Below, in pieces: positions 1 to 5,414 of a stretch of 5,939 nt of DNA. This DNA comes from Planctomycetota bacterium. GTDB taxonomy: Bacteria > Planctomycetota > Phycisphaerae > WQYP01. A model generated the notes under the pieces. It made no database searches and was not told where the DNA came from. It saw only the letters and a list, made by a program, of their open reading frames with translations. How positions within the stretch are numbered: the first letter of the stretch is position 1; each line of letters starts with the position of its first letter. Position numbers and translations under genes: made by a program. The stretch is taken from positions 1 to 5,939 of the forward strand of contig JAJZNY010000007.1 in NCBI GenBank assembly GCA_021852245.1, read 5' to 3'.

Positions 1-973
1 CCCCAATATCGCGAATATCCCGAAATATTGGATCATCCGTGGATTTACCCGCTTCCAAATTTTCAAGCGAACGTCTTTTTTCCTCGTCATTCAAAATCCC
101 CAGAAACTTGTCGTAATTGGAGAATATAATTTTCCCGATGGCGTTGCCTTCCTTTTCCAGACCCGTGCACGCCGCTGCGACGGTCTCAAGCGGCGTCGTT
201 CGCACGCTCTCGAGCAGGTAGTCCAATACGGGCTGGGTGCCCGGCGCCTCGCCCTTGGCGGATGCCGACAACCGGGCGCCGAAGCATTGAAGCATACCGG
301 CGGTGAATACCAGCTTTCGGGACATCCTGAGTTTTGCATTGCGCAATCCCCACCCTTTTCCGCCACGGTCTCGCTGCTTGCCTGCAAAATCTACCGCGAC
401 GGTCCGCCAGAACCGGATAATGTCGTTGAGCAGAAACCTCGGGAGCTTCCGGTTGGTCGGATCGTCGGCGAGGTAGCGATTTAAAACTTGCCGGATTACC
501 CGCTCAAACGCCTCGCCATGAGTGCCCAACGCTGCCGATTCCAGGAGCAGGAGCACTCTCTGGGTGGTGTTGCGGTTGCTGTCGCTTTGGCCGCCGATTT
601 GATGGATGATCTCGTGACTGAACGAAAGATTGCCAAAGACGCCGGCGGCTCCGGGAGGGGGGAACCCATTTGAATCGAGGCGCTTCCGGAACTCGTGCGC
701 CGCATGGATGTGGTTTGGATCAGCCTGCCCGTCGATTAGAAAGGTCCAGTCAACATCGCTGCCACGTGTCCACTCCTGCCTCGCCAACGACCCGAAAACC
801 ACGAAACTTCCGTCTTCATTTCCCAAGGGGAGCTCGGGATCATCCAGCAACTTAGATATTTTTGCCGACCGTTGTTGCGAGGCCTCGGCGGCACTTAGAA
901 TATTGGTCCAATTCTCTCGGGCGTCTCCCATGATCTGCCTGAGCCGGCTCTTTTCGTCGTAGTGGCTGCGCAT
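1..973 (-). CDS. DUF294-like nucleotidyltransferase domain protein (3' end outside window)
   Basis: The frame is open for 324 codons from the ATG at 973-971 to the window edge, so the C-terminus is missing. Residues 56-76 carry the polymerase-beta-type nucleotidyltransferase signature: VVFGSLARQEW followed by GSDVDW, with G61-S62 and the metal-binding pair D73/D75. A second conserved-looking stretch follows, with IGGQSDSNRNTTQR at 126-139 leading into an LLLLES helix. The region from about 180 to 224 (FLLNDIIRFWRT, then KGWGLRNAKLRMSRKL) is typical of DUF294/GlnD-like nucleotidyltransferases. The family transfers a nucleotide to a protein, nucleotide or other acceptor; the substrate here cannot be told. 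I could not assign the third catalytic carboxylate. The start rests on GAGAGG at 982-977, three bases upstream, and on this being the only in-frame ATG after the stop at 1189-1187. GTG/TTG starts further upstream remain possible. It is divergent from the tpx-like gene. No HEPN RxxxxH motif is visible, so it does not look like an MNT-HEPN fusion. Confidence 0.8.
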   Translation of the reverse strand, partial: MRSHYDEKSRLRQIMGDARENWTNILSAAEASQQRSAKISKLLDDPELPLGNEDGSFVVFGSLARQEWTRGSDVDWTFLIDGQADPNHIHAAHEFRKRLDSNGFPPPGAAGVFGNLSFSHEIIHQIGGQSDSNRNTTQRVLLLLESAALGTHGEAFERVIRQVLNRYLADDPTNRKLPRFLLNDIIRFWRTVAVDFAGKQRDRGGKGWGLRNAKLRMSRKLVFTAGMLQCFGARLSASAKGEAPGTQPVLDYLLESVRTTPLETVAAACTGLEKEGNAIGKIIFSNYDKFLGILNDEEKRRSLENLEAGKSTDDPIFRDIRDIG

Positions 974-1022
974 GATCCTCTCGACGCGTATCACACCGAA
1001 AAACCACACAATCGGCCGGTGG

Positions 1023-1051
1023 AAGATACCGGCTGCTGATGGAGAGTTCAA
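1023..1051 (-). promoter_or_regulatory. Candidate promoter for the nucleotidyltransferase gene
   Basis: On the minus strand, TTGAAC (1051-1046) and TATCTT (1028-1023) are separated by 17 bases. Each hexamer matches the sigma-70 consensus at four of six positions. Transcription would start near 1016 and give a leader of about 43 bases. This is a motif match only. Confidence 0.3.
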
Positions 1052-1184
1052 GCAGGCGTCGAAGCGCACATACGCTCCGTACGGTCGGCGTCCAACATTG
1101 AGCCCTGACACATCCAATACCCGACATCGGCAAAAAAAACGGCTGGATCGTGCGATCGCGACAAATTCTCTTTCCGGTCCGCAT

Positions 1185-1193
1185 TGCTATAAT
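1185..1193 (+). promoter_or_regulatory. Extended -10 promoter of the Tpx lipoprotein gene
   Basis: TGC directly precedes a perfect TATAAT at 1188-1193, the extended -10 form that can work without a good -35. The best -35 match, TTCTCT at 1166-1171 with a 16-base spacer, is poor. The predicted start near 1200 leaves a leader of about 64 bases ahead of the ATG at 1264. It lies just inside the divergent intergenic region. The 9-mer GCTATAATC recurs in front of the minus-strand gene at 3489-4031. Confidence 0.65.
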
Positions 1194-1203
1194 CGAATCG
1201 GGT

Positions 1204-1220
1204 GCCCGCAGGTGGCGGGC
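1204..1220 (+). other. Stem-loop in the 5' leader of the Tpx gene
   Basis: GCCCGC (1204-1209) and GCGGGC (1215-1220) form a perfect six-base-pair GC-rich stem with a five-base loop, a few bases after the predicted transcription start. Its position suggests a 5' mRNA-stabilising hairpin or a protein-binding site. It is too far from the SD at 1253-1256 to hide it. The structure is visible; the role is inferred. Confidence 0.4.
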
Positions 1221-1263
1221 GACATTCAGTTTGCCGAAATTGAATCATGTTTGGAGTTGCCTC

Positions 1264-1872
1264 ATGAAGATCATCAAGCTGACGAGAATGAGTGTATTTG
1301 CCGTGGCGGCGATTTCCCTTTTCCTGCTGGGTGGGTGCGCGACTCTGCCGCAGCGAACCGGGCTGGTCAAGATGGGAACAGAGCCGATCACATTAATCGG
1401 CGATCCGATCCACGTCGGCGAGCGGGCGCCCTGCTTCCGCGCCGTGAATGATCAGATGGCCGTTTATCATTTCCGCCCAGGCCACGGCAAGGTATGGATT
1501 CTCTCGTCGGTGCCATCCATTGATACCCCGGTATGCAATCTTGAGACGGATCATTTTAATAAGGTTGCGGGAAGTATGGGGCCGGATGTCGGTATCATCA
1601 CGATCAGCATGGATCTGCCGTTTGCTCAAAAGCAGTGGTGCGGTGCGCGGGGCGTTAAAAATATCACTCTCCTCTCCGATTACCGGTTTCACTCCTTCGC
1701 CCGTCATTACGGGGTGTTGATGAAGCAGAACGGCCTGCTGGCCCGGCAGGTGGTGGTGGTCGGCAAGAATGGGCGTATCGTTTACATCCAGTTGGTGCCC
1801 AATATCGCTCATCAGCCGAATTACGGCCCGGTGCTGGCGGCGGCCCGCCGGGCAGCCCGTGCGGCAAACTGA
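1264..1872 (+). CDS. tpx: Thiol peroxidase (Tpx-type peroxiredoxin) with lipoprotein signal
   Basis: This 202-residue protein would reduce hydroperoxides through a Tpx-type atypical two-cysteine cycle. Residues 84-91 read PSIDTPVC, the Tpx active-site motif, with peroxidatic C91 and T88. The resolving cysteine is C126 in DLPFAQKQWCG, 35 residues later; Tpx of E. coli has nearly the same spacing. R161 in LLARQVVVV matches the conserved active-site arginine. The body (about 37-195) covers the full length of the family. Unusually, residues 1-25 form a lipoprotein signal: K2, K5 and R8, a hydrophobic stretch 10-22, then lipobox LGGC with lipid-bearing C25 followed by A26. This implies membrane anchoring outside the cytoplasm; A26 rather than Asp suggests the outer membrane if proteobacterial sorting rules apply. 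C57 is an extra cysteine. The start is set by GGAG at 1253-1256 with seven-base spacing. Its reductant is not encoded nearby. The family assignment is firm; the location is inferred. Confidence 0.93.
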   Translation: MKIIKLTRMSVFAVAAISLFLLGGCATLPQRTGLVKMGTEPITLIGDPIHVGERAPCFRAVNDQMAVYHFRPGHGKVWILSSVPSIDTPVCNLETDHFNKVAGSMGPDVGIITISMDLPFAQKQWCGARGVKNITLLSDYRFHSFARHYGVLMKQNGLLARQVVVVGKNGRIVYIQLVPNIAHQPNYGPVLAAARRAARAAN

Positions 1873-1946
1873 TCGGATATTGTCACCGGCGCGGCGAAAT
1901 AGAATCGCGGTATCGCACACGATTACCCGCAGAGCCTCCGGGCGCG

Positions 1947-1959
1947 TAGAATCACGGCC
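1947..1959 (+). promoter_or_regulatory. Candidate -10 for leaderless expression of the membrane protein
   Basis: TAGAAT at 1947-1952 ends seven bases before the ATG at 1960. If used as a -10, transcription would start at or next to the initiation codon and produce a leaderless mRNA. This would explain why no Shine-Dalgarno sequence precedes the ATG. The -35 is weak (TTACCC at 1923-1928, 18-base spacer). A similar TAGAATCGCGG occurs at 1900-1910, with TTGTCA at 1880-1885 only 14 bases before it. Confidence 0.35.
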
Positions 1960-3645
1960 ATGAGTGATTCCGCCCGCCCGGTTCCAGCTACCATCCACAC
2001 CTTCTCACCCGCAGCTGGCGGTCAATCGGGTGGTTCGCAGATCGGCTGGAAAATCTTTTTCATCCTCGCCGGCCTGCTGCTGCTGGTGCAGTGCTTTGAG
2101 TTGCCCAAAATTGCCGACTGGTCGCTTTTTGCGTTTTTTGATCCCGGTACGGCCTTCAAAGGGGATGTGCTGATTTCCGCCGGCATGCGCCCGGCCATCG
2201 ATTTCGGTTACACCCACGGTTTGGCAAGTCTGATCTTTGCTCATTGGGCACTGAAAATATTCGGTCGCAATCCGGTGGGCTATATCCTCACGACATCCTG
2301 TCTGGAAATATTAATGGCCGGCGCCATCACCCTTTTCATGCGGGCAATCGCAGCCCCGCGTCGGGCAGTCATCTGGCTCCTGTGCGCCCTGCCGATTGCC
2401 GTGATGCCCGCCTATCTCACGCTCACCCATCCCTTGGAAGCCACCTTGCTGCTCTGGGCCATTGCCATGCAGGCCCGCGGCAACCGCCGTATTGCCCTGC
2501 TGCTCTGCACCATATGTCTGTTCGTCAAACCATCGATGGGATATGTTTACGGCCTTCTGCTGCTGATTTTAATATTCTGGGATTATATCGAGCATGCAAA
2601 AACTTTCCGCTCTCTCATGCGGGAACTTCTGCCCGCCATAATCGGGGGTATCATCGTCGCGCTCGGGTGTATCCGGCAGTTTGGTCTGCGATCATTGCTT
2701 CTGACCATTATTCCCGTCACCGGCCTGCGCACCTACACCGATACCCACTTCGGATTTCTTTTTGGCAGAGGACAGCGCTTCTGGTCGCCCGAATATCACG
2801 GACCCCTTTATTATTTCCTCACCCCGGCGGGTATCTGGCTCGCCATGCTGTTGGTCATCATCTGGAAATTGCCGCAGTTGCTGGCGCAATTTCGACCCGG
2901 TCTGCCCGGTTGCCGCGTAGAAACGCTTGTATGTCTGGGGATCATGCAACTGGCGTTTGTATTCGGTTTTTACGGCTGGCGGCATTCATGGGAATATTAC
3001 AGCTACATGCCGGTACTGTTCGTCGCAGGTTTGCTTGCCGTGAAAAACATCTCTCGGCGGTTGCTGATCACTGTGTGCGGTTTCGCCATTTTGTCGCAGG
3101 CCACCACCGCGGCGATCGTCGCGAGCGGCTGGATCATCAAAGTACGCAATCGCCAGACCGGCGGCCTGTGGGCGTATCGGCGGCAGGCGAAAGAATGGAA
3201 TCATGTGGTGCATCTGACGTGGGATGAGCCGACGCTGGTGCTCTCCAATGGATTTTTGCCATGGATGGCGCCGGGCATGTACATGCCGTCGAGCTGGTTT
3301 CCCGAGCCCGGCATCACAACACCGCCGGAACTCCGACGCATCGAGCGCCAGACCGATCGGGCGCTGTTTGTGGTGACGTGGCGGGCATATGGAAATAAAG
3401 GAATGTGGCATCAGCGGGTATTCAGGCATTACAGAAGGCAGTTTATCCCGCTTTGGCGGGGTAAATATATGACGGTCTGGGTGCGGCTTCAGGCGGTGCG
3501 AATCTTGGGGGCGGCAGATGTCCGTCTGCCCCATCGCCTCGCAAGCCACCATGCCAGAGGGCCGATGAAGATCAGTGCCAGCACAAGCGGCGACATCCAC
3601 AGGCCGGATCCCGCCAGCGGATTCCACGTCCAGACAAGGCCGTGA
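1960..3645 (+). CDS. Polytopic membrane protein, GT-C glycosyltransferase-like
   Basis: The protein is 561 residues. I count roughly ten or eleven hydrophobic segments between 30 and 392, including about 31-47, 107-128, 136-153, 160-170, 178-205, 223-237, 286-302, 322-338, 347-361 and 367-392. A mainly soluble C-terminal part follows. The loop after the first helix reads AGMRPAIDFGYTHG (74-87). Its placement and acidic residue D81 resemble the first-loop acidic motif of GT-C enzymes such as the GT39/ArnT-like families, which move sugars from polyprenyl-phosphate carriers outside the cytoplasm. That assignment is inference from topology and this loop; no diagnostic full motif is visible. The ATG has no SD. 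Residues from about 511 to the stop lie opposite the minus-strand gene and are rich in R, H and P, so the native fold probably ends near YMTVWVRL (503-510). Other possibilities are an O-antigen-related or uncharacterised membrane protein. Confidence 0.8.
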   Translation: MSDSARPVPATIHTFSPAAGGQSGGSQIGWKIFFILAGLLLLVQCFELPKIADWSLFAFFDPGTAFKGDVLISAGMRPAIDFGYTHGLASLIFAHWALKIFGRNPVGYILTTSCLEILMAGAITLFMRAIAAPRRAVIWLLCALPIAVMPAYLTLTHPLEATLLLWAIAMQARGNRRIALLLCTICLFVKPSMGYVYGLLLLILIFWDYIEHAKTFRSLMRELLPAIIGGIIVALGCIRQFGLRSLLLTIIPVTGLRTYTDTHFGFLFGRGQRFWSPEYHGPLYYFLTPAGIWLAMLLVIIWKLPQLLAQFRPGLPGCRVETLVCLGIMQLAFVFGFYGWRHSWEYYSYMPVLFVAGLLAVKNISRRLLITVCGFAILSQATTAAIVASGWIIKVRNRQTGGLWAYRRQAKEWNHVVHLTWDEPTLVLSNGFLPWMAPGMYMPSSWFPEPGITTPPELRRIERQTDRALFVVTWRAYGNKGMWHQRVFRHYRRQFIPLWRGKYMTVWVRLQAVRILGAADVRLPHRLASHHARGPMKISASTSGDIHRPDPASGFHVQTRP

Positions 3646-4031
3646 AGGCCTACGATTCTGCCACCCCCTCCGAGGCCGTTGGTGGTGATGAGCATGCGGG
3701 TGGCGGGAGCCAGAAGACGGGGGTTGGCCAGGGTTCCCACCTGAATGAATGAACTTTTCTGCAGGCTACGAATATTTTCATGTTGCCAATACAGCGTCCC
3801 GTCGATGACATAAAGGTGCATCCGGTGGGTGGGAGACTGCATGCTGAATTGCCAGGGGATGAGGCAACTTGCCAGCCAGGCACCGGTCAGGAGCAACCAG
3901 ATGATCAGCACGGCATTGCGCCAATTCAGCACGGCATTGCGCCAATAATGTTTCCTCCGCGCCGGGACTGAACCGCCCGCCTTGCTGGCGCTACCCGCCG
4001 AGATATTTTTATCGTCCGCCAAATCTGCCAC
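3489..4031 (-). CDS. Small two-helix membrane protein, function unknown
   Basis: The protein is 180 residues from a GTG start at 4031-4029. AAGGAG at 4043-4038 lies six bases upstream of that GTG, which is ideal spacing. The TTG two codons earlier would touch the SD and is unlikely. Residues 1-29 are polar; helix 1 is about 39-58 (ending ASCLIPW) and helix 2 about 144-163 (SPLVLALIFIGPLAWWLARR). Between them is an extracytoplasmic segment of about 85 residues with a glycine run (GLGGGG, 119-124). The tail is basic. The layout, ending in a W/P-rich helix with WW and RR, resembles small uncharacterised membrane proteins common in planctomycetes, but the zinc-ribbon cysteines many of those carry are absent. 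Residues 30-43 are a perfect seven-residue duplication. The gene converges on the upstream membrane protein and overlaps its last 157 bases. I do not recognise a function. Confidence 0.75.
   Translation of the reverse strand: MADLADDKNISAGSASKAGGSVPARRKHYWRNAVLNWRNAVLIIWLLLTGAWLASCLIPWQFSMQSPTHRMHLYVIDGTLYWQHENIRSLQKSSFIQVGTLANPRLLAPATRMLITTNGLGGGGRIVGLHGLVWTWNPLAGSGLWMSPLVLALIFIGPLAWWLARRWGRRTSAAPKIRTA
3510..3532. other. Inverted repeat inside the convergent overlap
   Basis: GGCAGA (3513-3518) pairs with TCTGCC (3525-3530) around the loop TGTCCG. GG (3510-3511) can pair with CC (3531-3532) if C3512 is bulged out. It sits where the two convergent genes overlap, close to the likely end of the plus-strand gene's conserved part. 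No T-run follows on either strand, so it is not a typical intrinsic terminator. It could still slow polymerase, or it may be coding sequence by chance. Confidence 0.3.
3905..3946. repeat. Perfect 21-bp tandem duplication
   Basis: The 21 bases at 3905-3925 are repeated exactly at 3926-3946. The copies lie inside the minus-strand gene and keep its frame, giving WRNAVLN then WRNAVLI (residues 30-43) just before the first membrane helix. Exact identity suggests a recent slippage or duplication event. Confidence 0.95.
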
Positions 4032-4049
4032 CGCCAACTCCTTTGGGCA

Positions 4050-4058
4050 GATTATAGC
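4050..4058 (-). promoter_or_regulatory. -10 element of the small membrane protein gene
   Basis: On the minus strand a perfect TATAAT (4056-4051) lies in the 9-mer GCTATAATC, identical to that at the Tpx promoter. No TTGACA-like -35 appears at 16-18 bases and no TGn extension is present. The start of transcription would fall near 4044, right at the SD (4043-4038), leaving a leader of about 13 bases. Confidence 0.45.
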
Positions 4059-4145
4059 GGTTTGATGAAGATTGCATGCGGAGGCAGATGGAAATCCTGA
4101 TCGTGGGTTCCCATATCACCATGCAATGCGTTTGGCAGTTGCAAT

Positions 4146-4180
4146 AAATTTCAAATCTCAAATTTGAGATGTGAGATTTC
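4146..4180. repeat. 7-nt-phased palindromic repeat (TCAAAT/TGAGAT)
   Basis: Four consecutive heptamers are TCAAATC (4151), TCAAATT (4158), TGAGATG (4165) and TGAGATT (4172), each starting exactly seven bases after the last. Within them ATCTCAAATTTGAGAT (4155-4170) is a perfect 16-bp palindrome. AAATCTCA (4153-4160) can also pair with TGAGATTT (4172-4179). The tract lies in the 260-bp gap (4044-4303) between the small membrane gene and the sigma factor, which otherwise holds only candidate promoters. It may be an operator or a copy of a dispersed intergenic repeat. Confidence 0.8.
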
Positions 4181-4189
4181 GTTCGCGGA

Positions 4190-4217
4190 TTGCCTAATCC
4201 AATGTCCCTGATTTAAC
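4190..4217 (+). promoter_or_regulatory. Weak candidate promoter for the sigma-factor operon
   Basis: TTGCCT (4190-4195) and TTTAAC (4212-4217) are 16 bases apart, each with four of six consensus matches. Transcription would start near 4224 and give an 80-base leader. An alternative -10 is TATAAA at 4227-4232, with no good -35. I see no clear duplicated ECF-type promoter that would show autoregulation. Confidence 0.25.
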
Positions 4218-4303
4218 GCACTTAATTATAAACGACAACGGCCCGATCGGATGGATTATCCAAAATCGATCGCATCGGCTACGATGGAACCGGAGTTTAT
4301 ATT

Positions 4304-4894
4304 ATGCCGGAATCTTCGCCTCAAAATAATGATCGCACCCCACCGGCGACCGAAACGTGGGTGGCGAACTACGGCGACATGCTCTTTCGCTATGTGCGTT
4401 TGCGGGTGCGTGATGACACCACAGCGGAAGAACTCGTGCAGGAGACATTCCTCGCGGCGCTGCAGGGATTGAAGAATTTTTCGGGGCAATCGAGTTTCGG
4501 CACCTGGCTGGTGGGGATTCTCAAACATAAATTAATTGACCATCTGCGTCGTCAAGTGCGGGAGAAGCCGGCGGCGATGGACGACGACGGTGCCGTGAAT
4601 GGAATGTTCAATCCTTTCGGGCACTGGACATCGACGGCAAAGCCCCATGCCTGGCGATCATCGCCGGAAGAATTGGCGCAGCAGGCGGACACTCAGCGGG
4701 CGCTGCAGTTATGCATGGAGGCGCTTCCCGGGCGTTATCGTGAGGTTTTCGTGTTGCGGGTGATGGACGGGGTCGAGACGGACGAAATTTGTAAGGTTCT
4801 GGAACTTAATCCGAATAACCTTTATATGATGCTTCATCGGGCGCGGCTGCGATTAAGGGCGTGCCTGGAAAGCAAGGGGATAGGCCGCGACTGA
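4304..4894 (+). CDS. ECF sigma-70 factor (RpoE-like, zf-HC2-partnered type)
   Basis: This 196-residue sigma factor directs RNA polymerase core to alternative promoters. Region 2 spans about 20-83 (YGDMLFRYVRLRVRDDTTAEELVQETFL, then the FGTWLVGILKHKLIDHLRR promoter-contact helix). Region 4 spans about 131-189 (LPGRYREVFVLRVMDG, then the helix-turn-helix EICKVLELNPNNLYMMLHRAR). Region 3 and the long N-terminal region are absent, as is usual for ECF factors. The linker 101-123 has the pattern FG-H-W, then P-x-x-W-x-x-x-PEE, which I associate with the TIGR02943-like group that sits next to small zf-HC2 proteins. Exactly such a gene follows after 30 bases. The start is set by GGAG at 4292-4295, eight bases upstream. 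Its target promoters cannot be read from this window. Activity is probably held back by the downstream partner; this is known for related pairs and inferred here. Confidence 0.93.
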   Translation: MPESSPQNNDRTPPATETWVANYGDMLFRYVRLRVRDDTTAEELVQETFLAALQGLKNFSGQSSFGTWLVGILKHKLIDHLRRQVREKPAAMDDDGAVNGMFNPFGHWTSTAKPHAWRSSPEELAQQADTQRALQLCMEALPGRYREVFVLRVMDGVETDEICKVLELNPNNLYMMLHRARLRLRACLESKGIGRD

Positions 4895-4924
4895 GGGTGT
4901 CGGACCGGATTGGAAAAGCACCGT

Positions 4925-5209
4925 ATGTGGCGAGAACTTGGCATATTTTCCTGTCGTCAGGCGACGCGATTGGCGTCGGATCGGTTGGATCGTCGGTTGA
5001 CCGTATTGGAGCGCCTCGAGCTGGCCGTGCACCTGGCCATGTGCGGCACATGCCGTGTCTGTGCCCGGCAGATGCGGGCAATTGATCTCTTTGCACGCGG
5101 GTTGCTCAAGGCAACCGAACAACCGCGAGGTGCTGGCGAATCGAGCCTTACGCCAGAAGCCAAGTTGCGCATGACGGAAGCGATAAGCAAAGCCCAATCG
5201 GGACAATAG
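4925..5209 (+). CDS. Small zf-HC2 zinc-finger protein, putative anti-sigma factor
   Basis: This 94-residue protein starts 30 bases after the sigma-factor stop and is surely co-transcribed with it. The N-terminal 50 residues match the short zf-HC2 proteins paired with this sigma group: SCRQATRLASDRLDRRLTV, then LERLELAVHLAMCGTC. Likely zinc ligands are C10, H36, C40 and C43, the H-x3-C-x2-C pattern of ZAS-type anti-sigma domains; C46 is an extra cysteine. No membrane helix is present, so it should act in the cytoplasm, possibly sensing oxidants or metals through its cysteines. The C-terminal half is polar and probably disordered. I chose the ATG at 4925; a TTG at 4910 in frame is an alternative with no better SD. 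The SD is weak (GGAAAAG at 4912-4918). Anti-sigma function is inferred from family and position. Confidence 0.85.
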   Translation: MWRELGIFSCRQATRLASDRLDRRLTVLERLELAVHLAMCGTCRVCARQMRAIDLFARGLLKATEQPRGAGESSLTPEAKLRMTEAISKAQSGQ

Positions 5210-5414
5210 CTTCGGGTGGATGGTTCGGCTGCAGGCGAATAAATGCCGATGCCGGTCGGTGGCGGCTCGCGTGTGGGCTCATGGTCATTCATGATCGGCA
5301 GCTTGGCGGTGAACTGTAAGATTTCATCCCCTCAAGCGACTATTACGTAATGTTAGTGCGTTGAAGGCAGCGTTGCGGAACCGGCACAACACCTTGGGCG
5401 GAGGTTTTACATCC
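5210..5414. other. Intergenic region before the transporter
   Basis: These 205 bases hold no gene I can support. No hairpin with a T-run ends the sigma operon. Visible elements are the 10-bp palindrome ATTACGTAAT (5342-5351) and the SD GGAGG (5400-5404) of the next gene. No good -35/-10 pair is apparent, so read-through from the sigma operon into the transporter is possible. Confidence 0.5.
5342..5351. promoter_or_regulatory. Perfect palindrome ATTACGTAAT, candidate operator
   Basis: A perfect 10-bp palindrome lies 63 bases before the transporter start. AT-rich palindromes of this kind can be regulator sites, but a 10-mer may also occur by chance and no regulator of this type is encoded nearby. 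Confidence 0.25.

Noticed and set aside
1132..1139. Eight-base A-run, a possible intrinsic terminator on the minus strand
   Set aside because: No stable GC-rich hairpin precedes the T-run on the minus strand, and no minus-strand gene ends there.
1152..1159. GCGATCGC octamer (HIP1-like)
   Set aside because: A single copy in the window; no evidence of the high-frequency repeat seen in cyanobacteria.
972..1451. Plus-strand open frame crossing the divergent intergenic region
   Set aside because: It runs through the Tpx promoter and signal peptide in another frame, with no SD or recognisable domain.
1393..1998. Minus-strand open frame of 201 codons opposite the Tpx gene
   Set aside because: The plus strand carries the full Tpx catalytic signature, so this is antisense.
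2244..3227. Long plus-strand open frame (327 codons) inside the membrane-protein gene
   Set aside because: It lies wholly within 1960-3645 in another frame. Its product is rich in R and H with no domain, while the host frame gives clear membrane helices.
2986..3627. Minus-strand open frame opposite the membrane-protein gene
   Set aside because: The product is low-complexity in R/H/P with no helices or motifs. It is antisense to a convincing gene and overlaps the better minus-strand gene at 3489-4031.
4106..4115. TGGGTTCCCA inverted repeat
   Set aside because: Only four base pairs around a two-base centre, with no context suggesting a role.
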